Assembly (NCBI RefSeq): GCF_900129425.1
Contig: NZ_LT670817.1
Coordinates: 3,844,001 to 3,908,000 of the forward strand
DNA length: 64,000 nucleotides
From: Bradyrhizobium erythrophlei
GTDB taxonomy: Bacteria; Pseudomonadota; Alphaproteobacteria; Rhizobiales; Xanthobacteraceae
Direction of reading: 5' to 3'
Below the pieces are notes generated by a model, which worked only from the letters and a program-made list of their open reading frames with translations, did not search any database and had not been told where the DNA came from. The position numbers and the translations under genes are program-made. Every line of letters begins with the position of its first letter. The first letter of the stretch is position 1. Of the stretch, positions 57,268 to 64,000 are shown in pieces.

Positions 57268-57795
57268 ATGTTGGGTTTCCTGTTCGGCTTCAACGCCCGG
57301 CTCGGCCGGATGCATTATTTCCTGGCCACCATTGCCCTGGCCATCGTCATGACCGCCATCTGTTTTGTGATTGCCGGTTCGATATTTCACGGCACTCCAA
57401 GGGGAATGCTTAACCCCGCGAGCCTGATGACGTGGCCGGTGATATGGGCCGGGGTGTTTTTTGCCTGGATGACGTTCACACTGCAGTCGATGCGCGTCAG
57501 GGATATCGGGTGGGACCCGGTCTGCGTCATTCCGGCGTGGATCGCGATTCTCATCGTCGATCATGTTGTCGCCGGCAAAATCCCGGCGTGGTCGCTCGGG
57601 CAAGAGCATGGCGGGACGATCGTCGGCGCGCTGACCAACCTGGGACTTTTGCTGGCGTTGATGTTTTGGCCGAGCGGCGACTACGAAAGTCCTGGGTTTG
57701 ACGCGCCGCGCGGCAACCCTTCACGAAACACGGACGCAGCCGCCGAACGCATCGCGCGTGCGACCGGGGCAGGATTCGGCCGGCGAGCCTTTTGA
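57268..57795 (+). CDS. DUF805 inner-membrane protein
   Basis: This 175-residue protein has about four membrane helices and the DUF805 opening (FLFGFNARLGRMHYFLATIA). The conserved motif WMTFTLQSMRVRDIGWDP (the RLRD-G-like turn) follows in the second half. The family is widespread and of unknown function. ATG 57268 has AAAGGAGG nine bases upstream, which decides the start. The C-terminal 30 residues are Arg/Ala-rich and less typical. Confidence 0.85.
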   Translation: MLGFLFGFNARLGRMHYFLATIALAIVMTAICFVIAGSIFHGTPRGMLNPASLMTWPVIWAGVFFAWMTFTLQSMRVRDIGWDPVCVIPAWIAILIVDHVVAGKIPAWSLGQEHGGTIVGALTNLGLLLALMFWPSGDYESPGFDAPRGNPSRNTDAAAERIARATGAGFGRRAF

Positions 57796-57823
57796 AATCG
57801 GCGCACCCGCCGCGTCCGCGCGA

Positions 57824-58864
57824 TCACACCTTTTCGAACGGCAGATCAATCTTGCTGTGCCGCTCCATCCATTCCGGCACCGGCAGGTTTTTCGAGCGCA
57901 TGAACTCCGGATTGAACAGTTTCGACTGATAGCGATTGCCGGAGTCGCACAGAATGGTCACGATGGTCTTGCCCGGTCCAAGCTGCTTGGCGAGCCGGAT
58001 GGCGCCGGCCACATTGATTCCGGTCGAGCCGCCGAGGCAAAGACCTTCGTGCTCGAGCAGTTCATAGATCACGGTGACGGCTTCCTCGTCCGGAATCAGG
58101 AAGGCGTCGTCGACTTCGGCTGTCTCGATCACGGGCGTGACGCGCCCAAGACCGATGCCTTCGGTGATCGAATCGCCTGGCGTCGATTTGGCCTTGCCGT
58201 GCTTGAACAGTTCGTACATCGCGAAGCCATGCGGATCGGCGCAGGCGACCACGATGCCCTTGTTCTTCTCCTTCAGAGCCCGGCTGGTGCCGGCGAGCGT
58301 GCCGCCGGTGCCGACCGAGCAGATGAAGCCGTCGATCTTGCCGCCGGTCTGCTGCCAGATCTCCGGGCCGGTCGACTCGTAATGCGCCTTGGCGTTGTCG
58401 AGATTGTTCCACTGATCGGCGAACAGCACGCCATTGGGTTCGGTCTTGCGCAGCTGTTCGGCGAGTCTTTTTCCGACATGCTGGTAATTATTCGGATTGG
58501 AGTAGGGCAGCGCCGGCACTTCGATCAGTTCGGCGCCGCACAGCCGCAGCATGTCCTTCTTTTCCTGGCTCTGTGTTTCCGGGATCAGGATCAAGGTCCG
58601 GTAACCGCGCGCGTTTGCAACGACAGCAAGGCCGATGCCGGTATTGCCGGCGGTCGCTTCAACCACGAGGCCGCCGGGCTTGAGGTCACCGCGCTTCTCG
58701 GCTTCCAGGATCATCCATTTGCCGGCGCGATCCTTCACCGACTGGCCCGGATTCATGAACTCGGCCTTGCCGAGAATGGTGCAGCCGGTTTGCTCGGAAG
58801 CCCGCGTCAGCTTGATGAGCGGCGTATTGCCGATCGCTTCGACGACGTCGTTGTTGATGCTCAT
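57824..58864 (-). CDS. cysK: Cysteine synthase (O-acetylserine sulfhydrylase)
   Basis: This 346-residue PLP enzyme makes cysteine from O-acetylserine and sulfide. Motifs: AIGNTPLIKLTRASEQTGCT, the PLP lysine in GQSVKDRAG, the substrate loop EATAGNTGIGLAV, and the phosphate-binding GTGGTLAGTSRAL. CLGGSTGINVAGAIRLAKQL lies near the C-terminus. It is slightly longer than E. coli CysK and belongs to the subgroup with the HGFAMYELFKHGKAK segment. The ATG at 58864 fits the family start. It converges with the DUF805 gene and is followed upstream by cfa in the same direction. Confidence 0.92.
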   Translation of the reverse strand: MSINNDVVEAIGNTPLIKLTRASEQTGCTILGKAEFMNPGQSVKDRAGKWMILEAEKRGDLKPGGLVVEATAGNTGIGLAVVANARGYRTLILIPETQSQEKKDMLRLCGAELIEVPALPYSNPNNYQHVGKRLAEQLRKTEPNGVLFADQWNNLDNAKAHYESTGPEIWQQTGGKIDGFICSVGTGGTLAGTSRALKEKNKGIVVACADPHGFAMYELFKHGKAKSTPGDSITEGIGLGRVTPVIETAEVDDAFLIPDEEAVTVIYELLEHEGLCLGGSTGINVAGAIRLAKQLGPGKTIVTILCDSGNRYQSKLFNPEFMRSKNLPVPEWMERHSKIDLPFEKV

Positions 58865-58962
58865 GCGCGAATTCTTGCCAGTCTGTTGCCGAATATGCCA
58901 ACGACCCTAGAGCGCGATCGGCCAAAGTGGAAGCCGTTTTGCGTGCGATTCGCGCGCTGCGA

Positions 58963-60192
58963 CTATTTCGCCTTCGCGAACACGACCTGGCGCACGTCGA
59001 TATTCCCTGACAGGAAACCGGCCTCGCAATAAGCGAGGTAGTATTCCCACAGCCGCCGGAACCGGTCGTCGAAGCCTGATGGCATCAGGTTCGGCCATGC
59101 GGCGCGGAAATTATTTCGCCAGATGGCGAGCGTCCTGGCATAATCTTGCCCGAAAATGCGTTCGCGGATAACGGGAACGCCGAACCGCTCGCCGAGCGCT
59201 TTCAGCACTTGCGGCGAGGGCAGCATGCCCCCGGGAAAAACGTAGCGCTGGATGAAATCGACTTCGCGTCGATAGGTCTGGAACAGGCTGTCCTGGATGG
59301 TGATGGCCTGAATGCCGGCGAGCCCGCCGGGCAGCAGCCGGTCGCGCAACTGTGAAAAATATCGCGGCCAGAACTGCTCGCCGACCGCCTCGATCATCTC
59401 GATCGAGGCGATGCGGTCGTAACGGTCGCGCTCGTCGCGATAGTCCTGCAGCCTGATCTCGACCTGATCACTGAGCCCGGCCTGCTGGATCCGCGCCTGC
59501 GCAAAATCGCGCTGCTCCTTGCTGATCGTGAGCCCGACGACTTTTGCGCCAAAGACCTTGGCGGCATATTCCGCAAAGGCTCCCCAACCGCATCCGATCT
59601 CCAGCAGTTTCTGGCCGGGCTGCAGATCGATCGCTTCGGCGAGCCGGCGGTACTTGTTGTTTTGCGCCGCCGTCAGATCCGGGGTGTGATCCTCGAACAG
59701 GGCCGAGGAATAGGTCATGCTGGGATCGAGCCAGGCCGAATAAAACGCGTTGCCGATATCGTAATGCGCATAGATGTTGCGGCGCGCCTGCCGCCTGGTG
59801 TTGCGGTTGAACCAGTGGCGGACGATCTGGGCGAAGCGCATCAGCGGCTTGTCGCCGAGCATGGCCTGAATGAGGTCGTGGTTGACGCAGAATAAATAGA
59901 GAAACTGCGTCAGGTCGGGCGTGTCCCATTCGCCGTGTAGATAGGCCTCGGCTATGCCGATGTCGCCGCCGTTGAGAAGCCGCGCCGCAAAGCCGTAATT
60001 GTAAAGCGTCATGGCCGCCGACGGGCCCGGCTCGAGGCCGCCCAGCCTGATCCGGCGGCCGTCGGGCAGCGTGACCTCGAGCGTGCCGCGCCGCAGCCTT
60101 GAGCCGAAGCCAAGCGCCAACCGAACCAGGCGGGGCAGGTCGGCAAGCAGTTTTTCGACATTTTCGGGGGTTACGGGGATCAATGCAGACAT
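58963..60192 (-). CDS. cfa: Cyclopropane-fatty-acyl-phospholipid synthase
   Basis: This 409-residue SAM-dependent enzyme adds a methylene bridge to unsaturated acyl chains of membrane phospholipids, usually under acid or stationary-phase stress. The SAM site reads KLLEIGCGWGAFAEYAAKVF; the catalytic domain also has NAFYSAWLDPSMTYSSALFE, the bicarbonate-site region SIEMIEAVGEQFWPRYFSQL and FIQRYVFPGGMLPSPQVL. ATG 60192 (MSALIPVTPENVEKLL) is preferred; 60204 and 60267 are possible. Confidence 0.92.
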   Translation of the reverse strand: MSALIPVTPENVEKLLADLPRLVRLALGFGSRLRRGTLEVTLPDGRRIRLGGLEPGPSAAMTLYNYGFAARLLNGGDIGIAEAYLHGEWDTPDLTQFLYLFCVNHDLIQAMLGDKPLMRFAQIVRHWFNRNTRRQARRNIYAHYDIGNAFYSAWLDPSMTYSSALFEDHTPDLTAAQNNKYRRLAEAIDLQPGQKLLEIGCGWGAFAEYAAKVFGAKVVGLTISKEQRDFAQARIQQAGLSDQVEIRLQDYRDERDRYDRIASIEMIEAVGEQFWPRYFSQLRDRLLPGGLAGIQAITIQDSLFQTYRREVDFIQRYVFPGGMLPSPQVLKALGERFGVPVIRERIFGQDYARTLAIWRNNFRAAWPNLMPSGFDDRFRRLWEYYLAYCEAGFLSGNIDVRQVVFAKAK

Positions 60193-60486
60193 GTACAGAC
60201 CCATCAAGAGATGCGGCTCTGTGTCCGAGCTTCGCGGGGGCCGGCTTACTTCGGATCCGACCTTCACTGGACCAGAGCGCTGTCCCGCGACCCGGGCTCT
60301 CGCCCGGCGGCAGATAACGCCGCCCCACTATAATCTTTGCAATCGCCGGTCGCCAAGCCGGTATTGAATGACGGTGTCTGCCCGTCGAAGGTCAGGATGC
60401 CGCGAAACAACCACAGGGCGACGCGCATTCCCGCCCCATCATTGATGTGCGAGATGCGGTGCACTGCACTCAGGATTGCCGCACCT

Positions 60487-60588
60487 CCGGAGTCTCGCAG
60501 ATCCTGACGCTGTATACCGAGCCGGTAATCTATCTCCTGATCGACCGGCTGCGGCGGCGATTGGAGCCCGCGGCTCCGGCGGAATAAG
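60487..60588 (+). pseudogene. C-terminal remnant of an RND efflux permease
   Basis: The frame encodes SQILTLYTEPVIYLLIDRLR, RRLEPAAPAE and stops, which is the last membrane helix and tail of RND permeases (compare QLLTLYTTPVIYLYFDRL in MdtB-type pumps). Nothing upstream in 60193-60486 continues the protein. It lies between cfa and the DTW-domain gene. Confidence 0.65.
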
Positions 60589-60642
60589 CCCGGATGCCCC
60601 TGCGTTGTTGAAGCGCACCGCCTTGGGGCGTATAGCGGGCGG

Positions 60643-61374
60643 ATGTCGAAACAAACCGAACCTGACACCGGCGTCGCCGAGGCGATACCGGACTGTCCGA
60701 GCTGCCACAAGCCGTTGCCGCTGTGCATCTGCGACAGCATTGAGCCGATCGAGAGCCGGATTTCGCTGTTGATCCTGCAGCATCCGCAGGAGCAGGACAG
60801 GGCGCTCGGCACCGCGCGGCTGACCGCGCTGCACTTCAAGAATGCGGTCCTTAGAATCGGATTGTCGTGGCCGAGCCTGTCCAAGGCGCTGGGACGGCCG
60901 GTCGCCGACCCCTCACGCTGGGCGGTGCTTTATCTCGGTTCCGCGAAAGTCGCCGACCTCGAAACGTCAAGCGATATCGTTGCGATCAACCGCAAGGGCG
61001 AGATTGAGGATAACCAGCGCGCCATCCTCAGGGATATCGAAGGCGTCGTGCTGCTCGACGGCACCTGGAGCCAGGCCAAGGCGCTGTGGTGGCGTAACGC
61101 CTGGATGCTGAAATGCCAGCGCGTCATCCTCGGCCCGGCGCGACCGTCGCGCTACGGCCAGTTGCGTCGCGAGCCGCGCCGCGACGGCCTGTCCACCATC
61201 GAGGCGGCGGCGATGTTGCTCGGCAGCCTCGAAAAGCGGCCCGATATCGCCGAGACGCTGCACTCAAGTTTCGAGCGGATGCTGGCGAAATACCGCGAGG
61301 CGCAAAGCGTGATGCCGGAGCTCGCGCCGAAGCCGAAACCCAAGCGCGATTATCGCCGCCGCAAACGCGCCTGA
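60643..61374 (+). CDS. DTW-domain protein, probable tRNA-uridine aminocarboxypropyltransferase
   Basis: This 243-residue protein has the DTW fold with a zinc-type N-terminus (CPSCHKPLPLCICDS), SLLILQHPQEQDRALGTARL, the signature LLDGTWSQAKALWWRN and RREPRRDGLSTIEAAAMLLG. DTW proteins such as E. coli TapT and human DTWD1/2 attach the acp group from SAM to uridine in tRNA. The C-terminus is Lys/Arg-rich, suited to RNA binding. The position modified (47 or 20a) cannot be told. Confidence 0.85.
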   Translation: MSKQTEPDTGVAEAIPDCPSCHKPLPLCICDSIEPIESRISLLILQHPQEQDRALGTARLTALHFKNAVLRIGLSWPSLSKALGRPVADPSRWAVLYLGSAKVADLETSSDIVAINRKGEIEDNQRAILRDIEGVVLLDGTWSQAKALWWRNAWMLKCQRVILGPARPSRYGQLRREPRRDGLSTIEAAAMLLGSLEKRPDIAETLHSSFERMLAKYREAQSVMPELAPKPKPKRDYRRRKRA

Positions 61375-61532
61375 AACCGGCGTTTTCAAGCGAAGCGGGC
61401 ACCTGTTTGCGTGAAGAAAATCCGTCAAATGAGGGACGAGGGCCTCGGTTCTGAATTCTACCAGAAGCGAATGGGCTCGAGTCGCCTCGGTTGCCTATCC
61501 CCAGCAGGGCGTATATGAGATCGCTCTTATGG

Positions 61533-61606
61533 GGCCACGTGGCGGAGTGGTTACGCAACGGTCTGCAAAACCGTGTACACCAGTTCAATTCTGGTCGTGG
61601 CCTCCA
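61533..61606 (+). tRNA. tRNA-Cys (anticodon GCA)
   Basis: The cloverleaf is complete: acceptor GGCCACG/CGTGGCC with discriminator T, as usual for tRNA-Cys, D-arm GGCGGAGTGGTTACGC, anticodon stem ACGGT/ACCGT with loop CTGCAAA (anticodon GCA), T-arm CAGTTCAATTCTG and CCA at 61604-61606. It lies alone downstream of the DTW-domain gene. The 186 bases after it hold no gene. Confidence 0.96.
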
Positions 61607-61792
61607 ACGTCATCCCATTGAATTCACAAAGTTATTTTATTCGCCATCCGTCCCGTCGAGTTGCCTCGGAACCGTTTGCTTCCGATTTTGCACGCTGACT
61701 TCGGCTCGGTATCCGCTGTCACACCGGCATTCTCGGGCATACCCGGAAAGACTTGCCTGTGGCGGCTGGGCGGAAAATCTGCGCGTGGTCTC

Positions 61793-61987
61793 TTACGGCA
61801 GAAAGGCGCCCTCGAGCTGGCCTAGCCATCTGCGGTCACCCACTTCGCGGGCCTTGAAACGTTCAACGCACGTCTTTGAGCACACCGCATTTCGCCAGGT
61901 GTAGTACCGGATGAGACCAAACTTTCCGTCGCAGACGGCACAGCGCTTTGCTGCGCCATTCTGAAGACGTTGCGAACTATTGCGCAT
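61793..61987 (-). CDS. Small zinc-finger-like protein (64 aa)
   Basis: ATG 61987 has AGGAGG six bases upstream, which decides the start. The product contains KRCAVCDGKFGLIRYYTWRN, AVCSKTCVERFKAREVGDRR: a CxxC and a CxxxC pair likely to bind zinc. I recognise the family from Bradyrhizobium (small proteins with CAVC-GLIRY-C-K-C and a DRRWL end). Function is unknown. Confidence 0.75.
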   Translation of the reverse strand: MRNSSQRLQNGAAKRCAVCDGKFGLIRYYTWRNAVCSKTCVERFKAREVGDRRWLGQLEGAFLP

Positions 61988-62300
61988 TTTCGCCTCCTGT
62001 GGACTTCGCACGGTTGGTGCTGCATGAGCACCACCTTTTGCCGTCGCACTTCGCGCACGCGTGAAGCGCGGCTCTCGGAAACGCAATTGGCCTTTCAGGT
62101 CTCGTGGCGCATGGGGAACGCGGAATACCGGGAGGTCGAGATGTAAAAGCTCCACAAGATTCACTACAACGCCGAATGCGTGAAATTGATCTAGGTCGAT
62201 GATCCGCCGGCACCACTAAAATGAATTTTAGACTAGCGTTGGGGATTTCAGGGAACCGTTGGCTGGCCTGCAATCGGGTTTTGTCGCAAGGCGCTCCGCT

Positions 62301-62314
62301 TTGATCTCAATCAA
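62301..62314. promoter_or_regulatory. FixK/FNR-type box TTGATCTCAATCAA
   Basis: This perfect TTGAT-N4-ATCAA site lies about 310 bases upstream of the minus-strand gene at 61793-61987. A degenerate site TTGATCTAGGTCGA lies at 62186-62199, about 200 bases from that gene. No gene that I can support starts close by on the plus strand; 61988-62659 is otherwise empty. Confidence 0.6.
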
Positions 62315-62659
62315 ACGGAAAACGCGGCGGAAACGCATTCTCGACGCATAGTAGGGGGGCGATCATGATGCCGAGATAAACGTCGGCCATTCTCAGACTG
62401 GAATTTGGTTTGGAGTTCACGTTGGAGTTGCGGATGATCGCACGCGAGGGCATGTTGCGAATCCGTCACAGCCGAGCGGCGCGGATTTCATTTCGCAACC
62501 CACGATGCGTACCCGGCCACATCGATCTCAACGCTGAGTGCTCGGGACGGCGGCCAGCGAACTGCAGAATCGTGTCGGCCAGTTCACCTGGCCGCTATCA
62601 ATGCAACCCGGCTGTTGTGCCGATTATTCGAGAGACCGCCGCAAGTTCAGCAACGCCCC

Positions 62660-62839
62660 TCAGCAGACGGCGTGCCAGCCTTGGGGAAAGGGAATGAGCG
62701 GCCAAGCCAGCTGGTTGTCGTTGACGGCCCGCGGCGGCTCATTGAAGGTAAGTTGGCAGGGCAAGAAATCCTCCTCGGGAGCGGGCGCAATCGCCGTTCT
62801 CACGGCATCCAGCAATAGGTCGAATTCAACTTCACTCAT
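62660..62839 (-). CDS. Small conserved acidic protein (59 aa)
   Basis: ATG 62839 gives MSEVEFDLLLDAVRTAIAPA, PEEDFLPCQLTFNEPPRAVN and DNQLAWPLIPFPQGWHAVC. I recognise the family from Bradyrhizobium (DNQ-AWPLIPFP-GW end); the function is unknown. The in-frame ATG at 62869 is a less likely start. A Crp-consensus palindrome lies about 150 bases upstream. Confidence 0.7.
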   Translation of the reverse strand: MSEVEFDLLLDAVRTAIAPAPEEDFLPCQLTFNEPPRAVNDNQLAWPLIPFPQGWHAVC

Positions 62840-62991
62840 CGCGCTCTCCCACGTTCGAGAGCGCACCATCTCAAAAGTCTTTTGGTTTCAGATTGAACGG
62901 ATCGATCAAATTGTATCGATCTGCCGTTCGCGGCTGACGTGGTTACCGAAGTCTTGAGCTCGCGCCAAACTAGACCGGTCCGGCCGCGGCC

Positions 62992-63013
62992 AAATGTGAG
63001 AAAAATCACATTT
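62992..63013. promoter_or_regulatory. Crp-consensus palindrome AAATGTGA-N6-TCACATTT
   Basis: Both half-sites equal the E. coli CRP consensus (TGTGA-N6-TCACA) with matching flanks, and the perfect repeat extends to 62989-63016. It lies between the minus-strand genes at 62660-62839 and 63108-63962. On the plus strand it is followed by ATAATTTTTC, so a terminator role is also possible. The FixK-like protein of this window reads a different half-site. Confidence 0.5.
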
Positions 63014-63107
63014 GGCGAATAATTTTTCTCGTATTCGCCTGAGGGCAACGGTGCTGCGGTGGCGCCGGCAGAACTACGTGATCGGGGTAGAGCCGACCAT
63101 GTTCTAG

Positions 63108-63962
63108 CTAGTAGGTGACATTGAGCCTGACTTGCGTCTTCAAATTGTAAACCGGGTAATCCCTGATGAGTGGCACGCCGAGCTCGAACGACAAGGTGAC
63201 ATTGTCAGACAATTGGCGTCCGATTCTGGCGTCGAACGGAAGGAACAACCGTCCGGTCTGGCCGGTAATCGGATCTCCCAGATTTATCCGGATGTCTGCG
63301 CTTGGATAAAAGCTGAGAAACCACCGGTCGGGAAGGCCCAGGTTGAAAGTGGGCGCGAACTGCAGGTTGCTGATATTTTTGCTTGTCGGATCGCCTGCGA
63401 AACTGACGTCGTATCGCACGACCGGCTCGAAATAGCTGGACGAATTGATCTCCCATAATGCGTAACGCATACCGGCAACTGGCATAATCTGCCATTTTCC
63501 CGAACCGATAGTGTCTCCGCCCGTAGGCATGATAAGGCGGGCGCCGAAGCCGACCGTCCAGCGCTGGTTCAAGTTGTGCACGATGACGGCCTGGAGATCG
63601 GCGTCACCGACGCCATAAAGGTAATCGCCGTCGGGATTGCTGGAGTTGACCGGATTTTTGGCGAGAAGAGGCAGATCGGCGCGCAATGCGAGGATCCACA
63701 GCGGCGCCAGATCCAGCGCGTGATCCATCCGCAGATTTAGTCTGTCGGTCGTGACATCGCGAATTGATCCTGGCGTGCTGCCGCCTCCCGGAGCCGTCCT
63801 ATAATCGTACAGGATTTGAAAGAGGTTCGGCGGGGGCCGAAAGAGATCATTGCCGTTATTGGCGTTTTGATCCTGGGAAGGGGCGCTCTGTGCCGCTGCA
63901 ACGTTCGGTCGCAGCGTCAGGACTGCAAGAAAGCAACCGGCGATAACAACGTCGGCAACCAT
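63108..63962 (-). CDS. Outer-membrane beta-barrel protein (transporter-like), intact
   Basis: The 284-residue product has a signal-type N-terminus (ADVVIAGCFLAVLTLRPN, then AAAQ) and alternating beta-strands of an outer-membrane barrel: TTDRLNLRMDHALDLAPLWI, LYGVGDADLQAVIVHNLNQR, WTVGFGARLIMPTGGDTIGS, FLSFYPSADIRINLGDPITG, ending KTQVRLNVTY with a terminal aromatic residue. It resembles the PF13557-type transporter family, as does the remnant at 16961. The basic residues just upstream of ATG 63962 stay in frame to the window edge, so the true start may lie outside. Confidence 0.7.
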   Translation of the reverse strand: MVADVVIAGCFLAVLTLRPNVAAAQSAPSQDQNANNGNDLFRPPPNLFQILYDYRTAPGGGSTPGSIRDVTTDRLNLRMDHALDLAPLWILALRADLPLLAKNPVNSSNPDGDYLYGVGDADLQAVIVHNLNQRWTVGFGARLIMPTGGDTIGSGKWQIMPVAGMRYALWEINSSSYFEPVVRYDVSFAGDPTSKNISNLQFAPTFNLGLPDRWFLSFYPSADIRINLGDPITGQTGRLFLPFDARIGRQLSDNVTLSFELGVPLIRDYPVYNLKTQVRLNVTY

Positions 63963-64000
63963 GACGCCGCGCCTTCGAGAGCGGCGCTGCGGAACTAGGG

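Noticed and set aside
57698..59032. 444-residue plus-strand frame
   Set aside because: Antisense to cysK and the start of the cfa region; no domain.
60264..60884. 206-residue minus-strand frame upstream of cfa
   Set aside because: Partly antisense to the DTW-domain gene and the RND remnant; no coding pattern.
61491..61904. 137-residue plus-strand frame over tRNA-Cys
   Set aside because: Translation of a tRNA gene; a well-known annotation artefact.

Overview
The window looks like a chromosomal segment of Bradyrhizobium or a very close relative (Nitrobacteraceae, Alphaproteobacteria). The grounds are GC-rich coding sequence, the Aap amino-acid ABC operon, FixK-type boxes (TTGAT-N4-ATCAA) beside a FixK-like regulator and FixJ-family response regulators, REP-type palindromes typical of this group, and many small proteins that I recognise only from Bradyrhizobium-type genomes. 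No similarity search was run; family names come from motifs and recall.

Region 1 (1-19.3 kb) is a low-oxygen or stress regulon. It opens with the 3' part of a sensor histidine kinase and a probable group II intron remnant, then a frameshifted GNAT acetyltransferase. Next come an AI-2E transporter and the operon DUF3141 (PhaC-like) - pta - ackA - fabI, in which ackA carries a frameshift. A K+-channel-like protein, a FixK-like Crp/Fnr regulator and two response regulators follow. Perfect or near-perfect FixK boxes lie at 2578, 3917, 12907, 13230, 14013, 16654 and 19257, several of them directly upstream of genes. A different palindrome, CCATTGTCCCAATGG, occurs identically at 1490 and 10618, and a related one lies at 11561, next to the response regulators. 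The stretch also holds small secreted or membrane proteins, a decayed RND pump with a broken transposase beside it, and a DUF3302-HlyD-transporter operon.

Region 2 (19.4-33.7 kb) is an accessory island ending beside a tRNA-Arg gene. It starts with an autotransporter beta-barrel remnant and continues with about 20 small genes: ribbon-helix-helix proteins, a beta-flower protein, lipoproteins, a HEPN-like protein, membrane proteins and a sugar O-acetyltransferase. Two gene families are present in several broken copies, and three copies of one hairpin are scattered through it. No integrase or phage structural gene was found in the window.

Region 3 (34.2-61.6 kb) is well-preserved core chromosome: an alpha-2-macroglobulin (thioester) and PbpC pair; a lipid or LPS glycosylation cluster (GT39, PAP2, GT2, LAB_N); one intact IS701 element with a TTAG target duplication; a TAXI-type binding protein; metC; aapJQMP; a beta-lactamase-like serine hydrolase; DUF805; cysK; cfa; a DTW-domain protein; and tRNA-Cys.

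Region 4 (61.7-64 kb) returns to small accessory genes, with another FixK box, a Crp-consensus palindrome and an outer-membrane beta-barrel protein at the edge. Single-base frameshifts and truncations are frequent in 1.9-33.2 kb and absent from the long genes of 34.5-61.4 kb, which points to real gene decay rather than uniform sequencing error.
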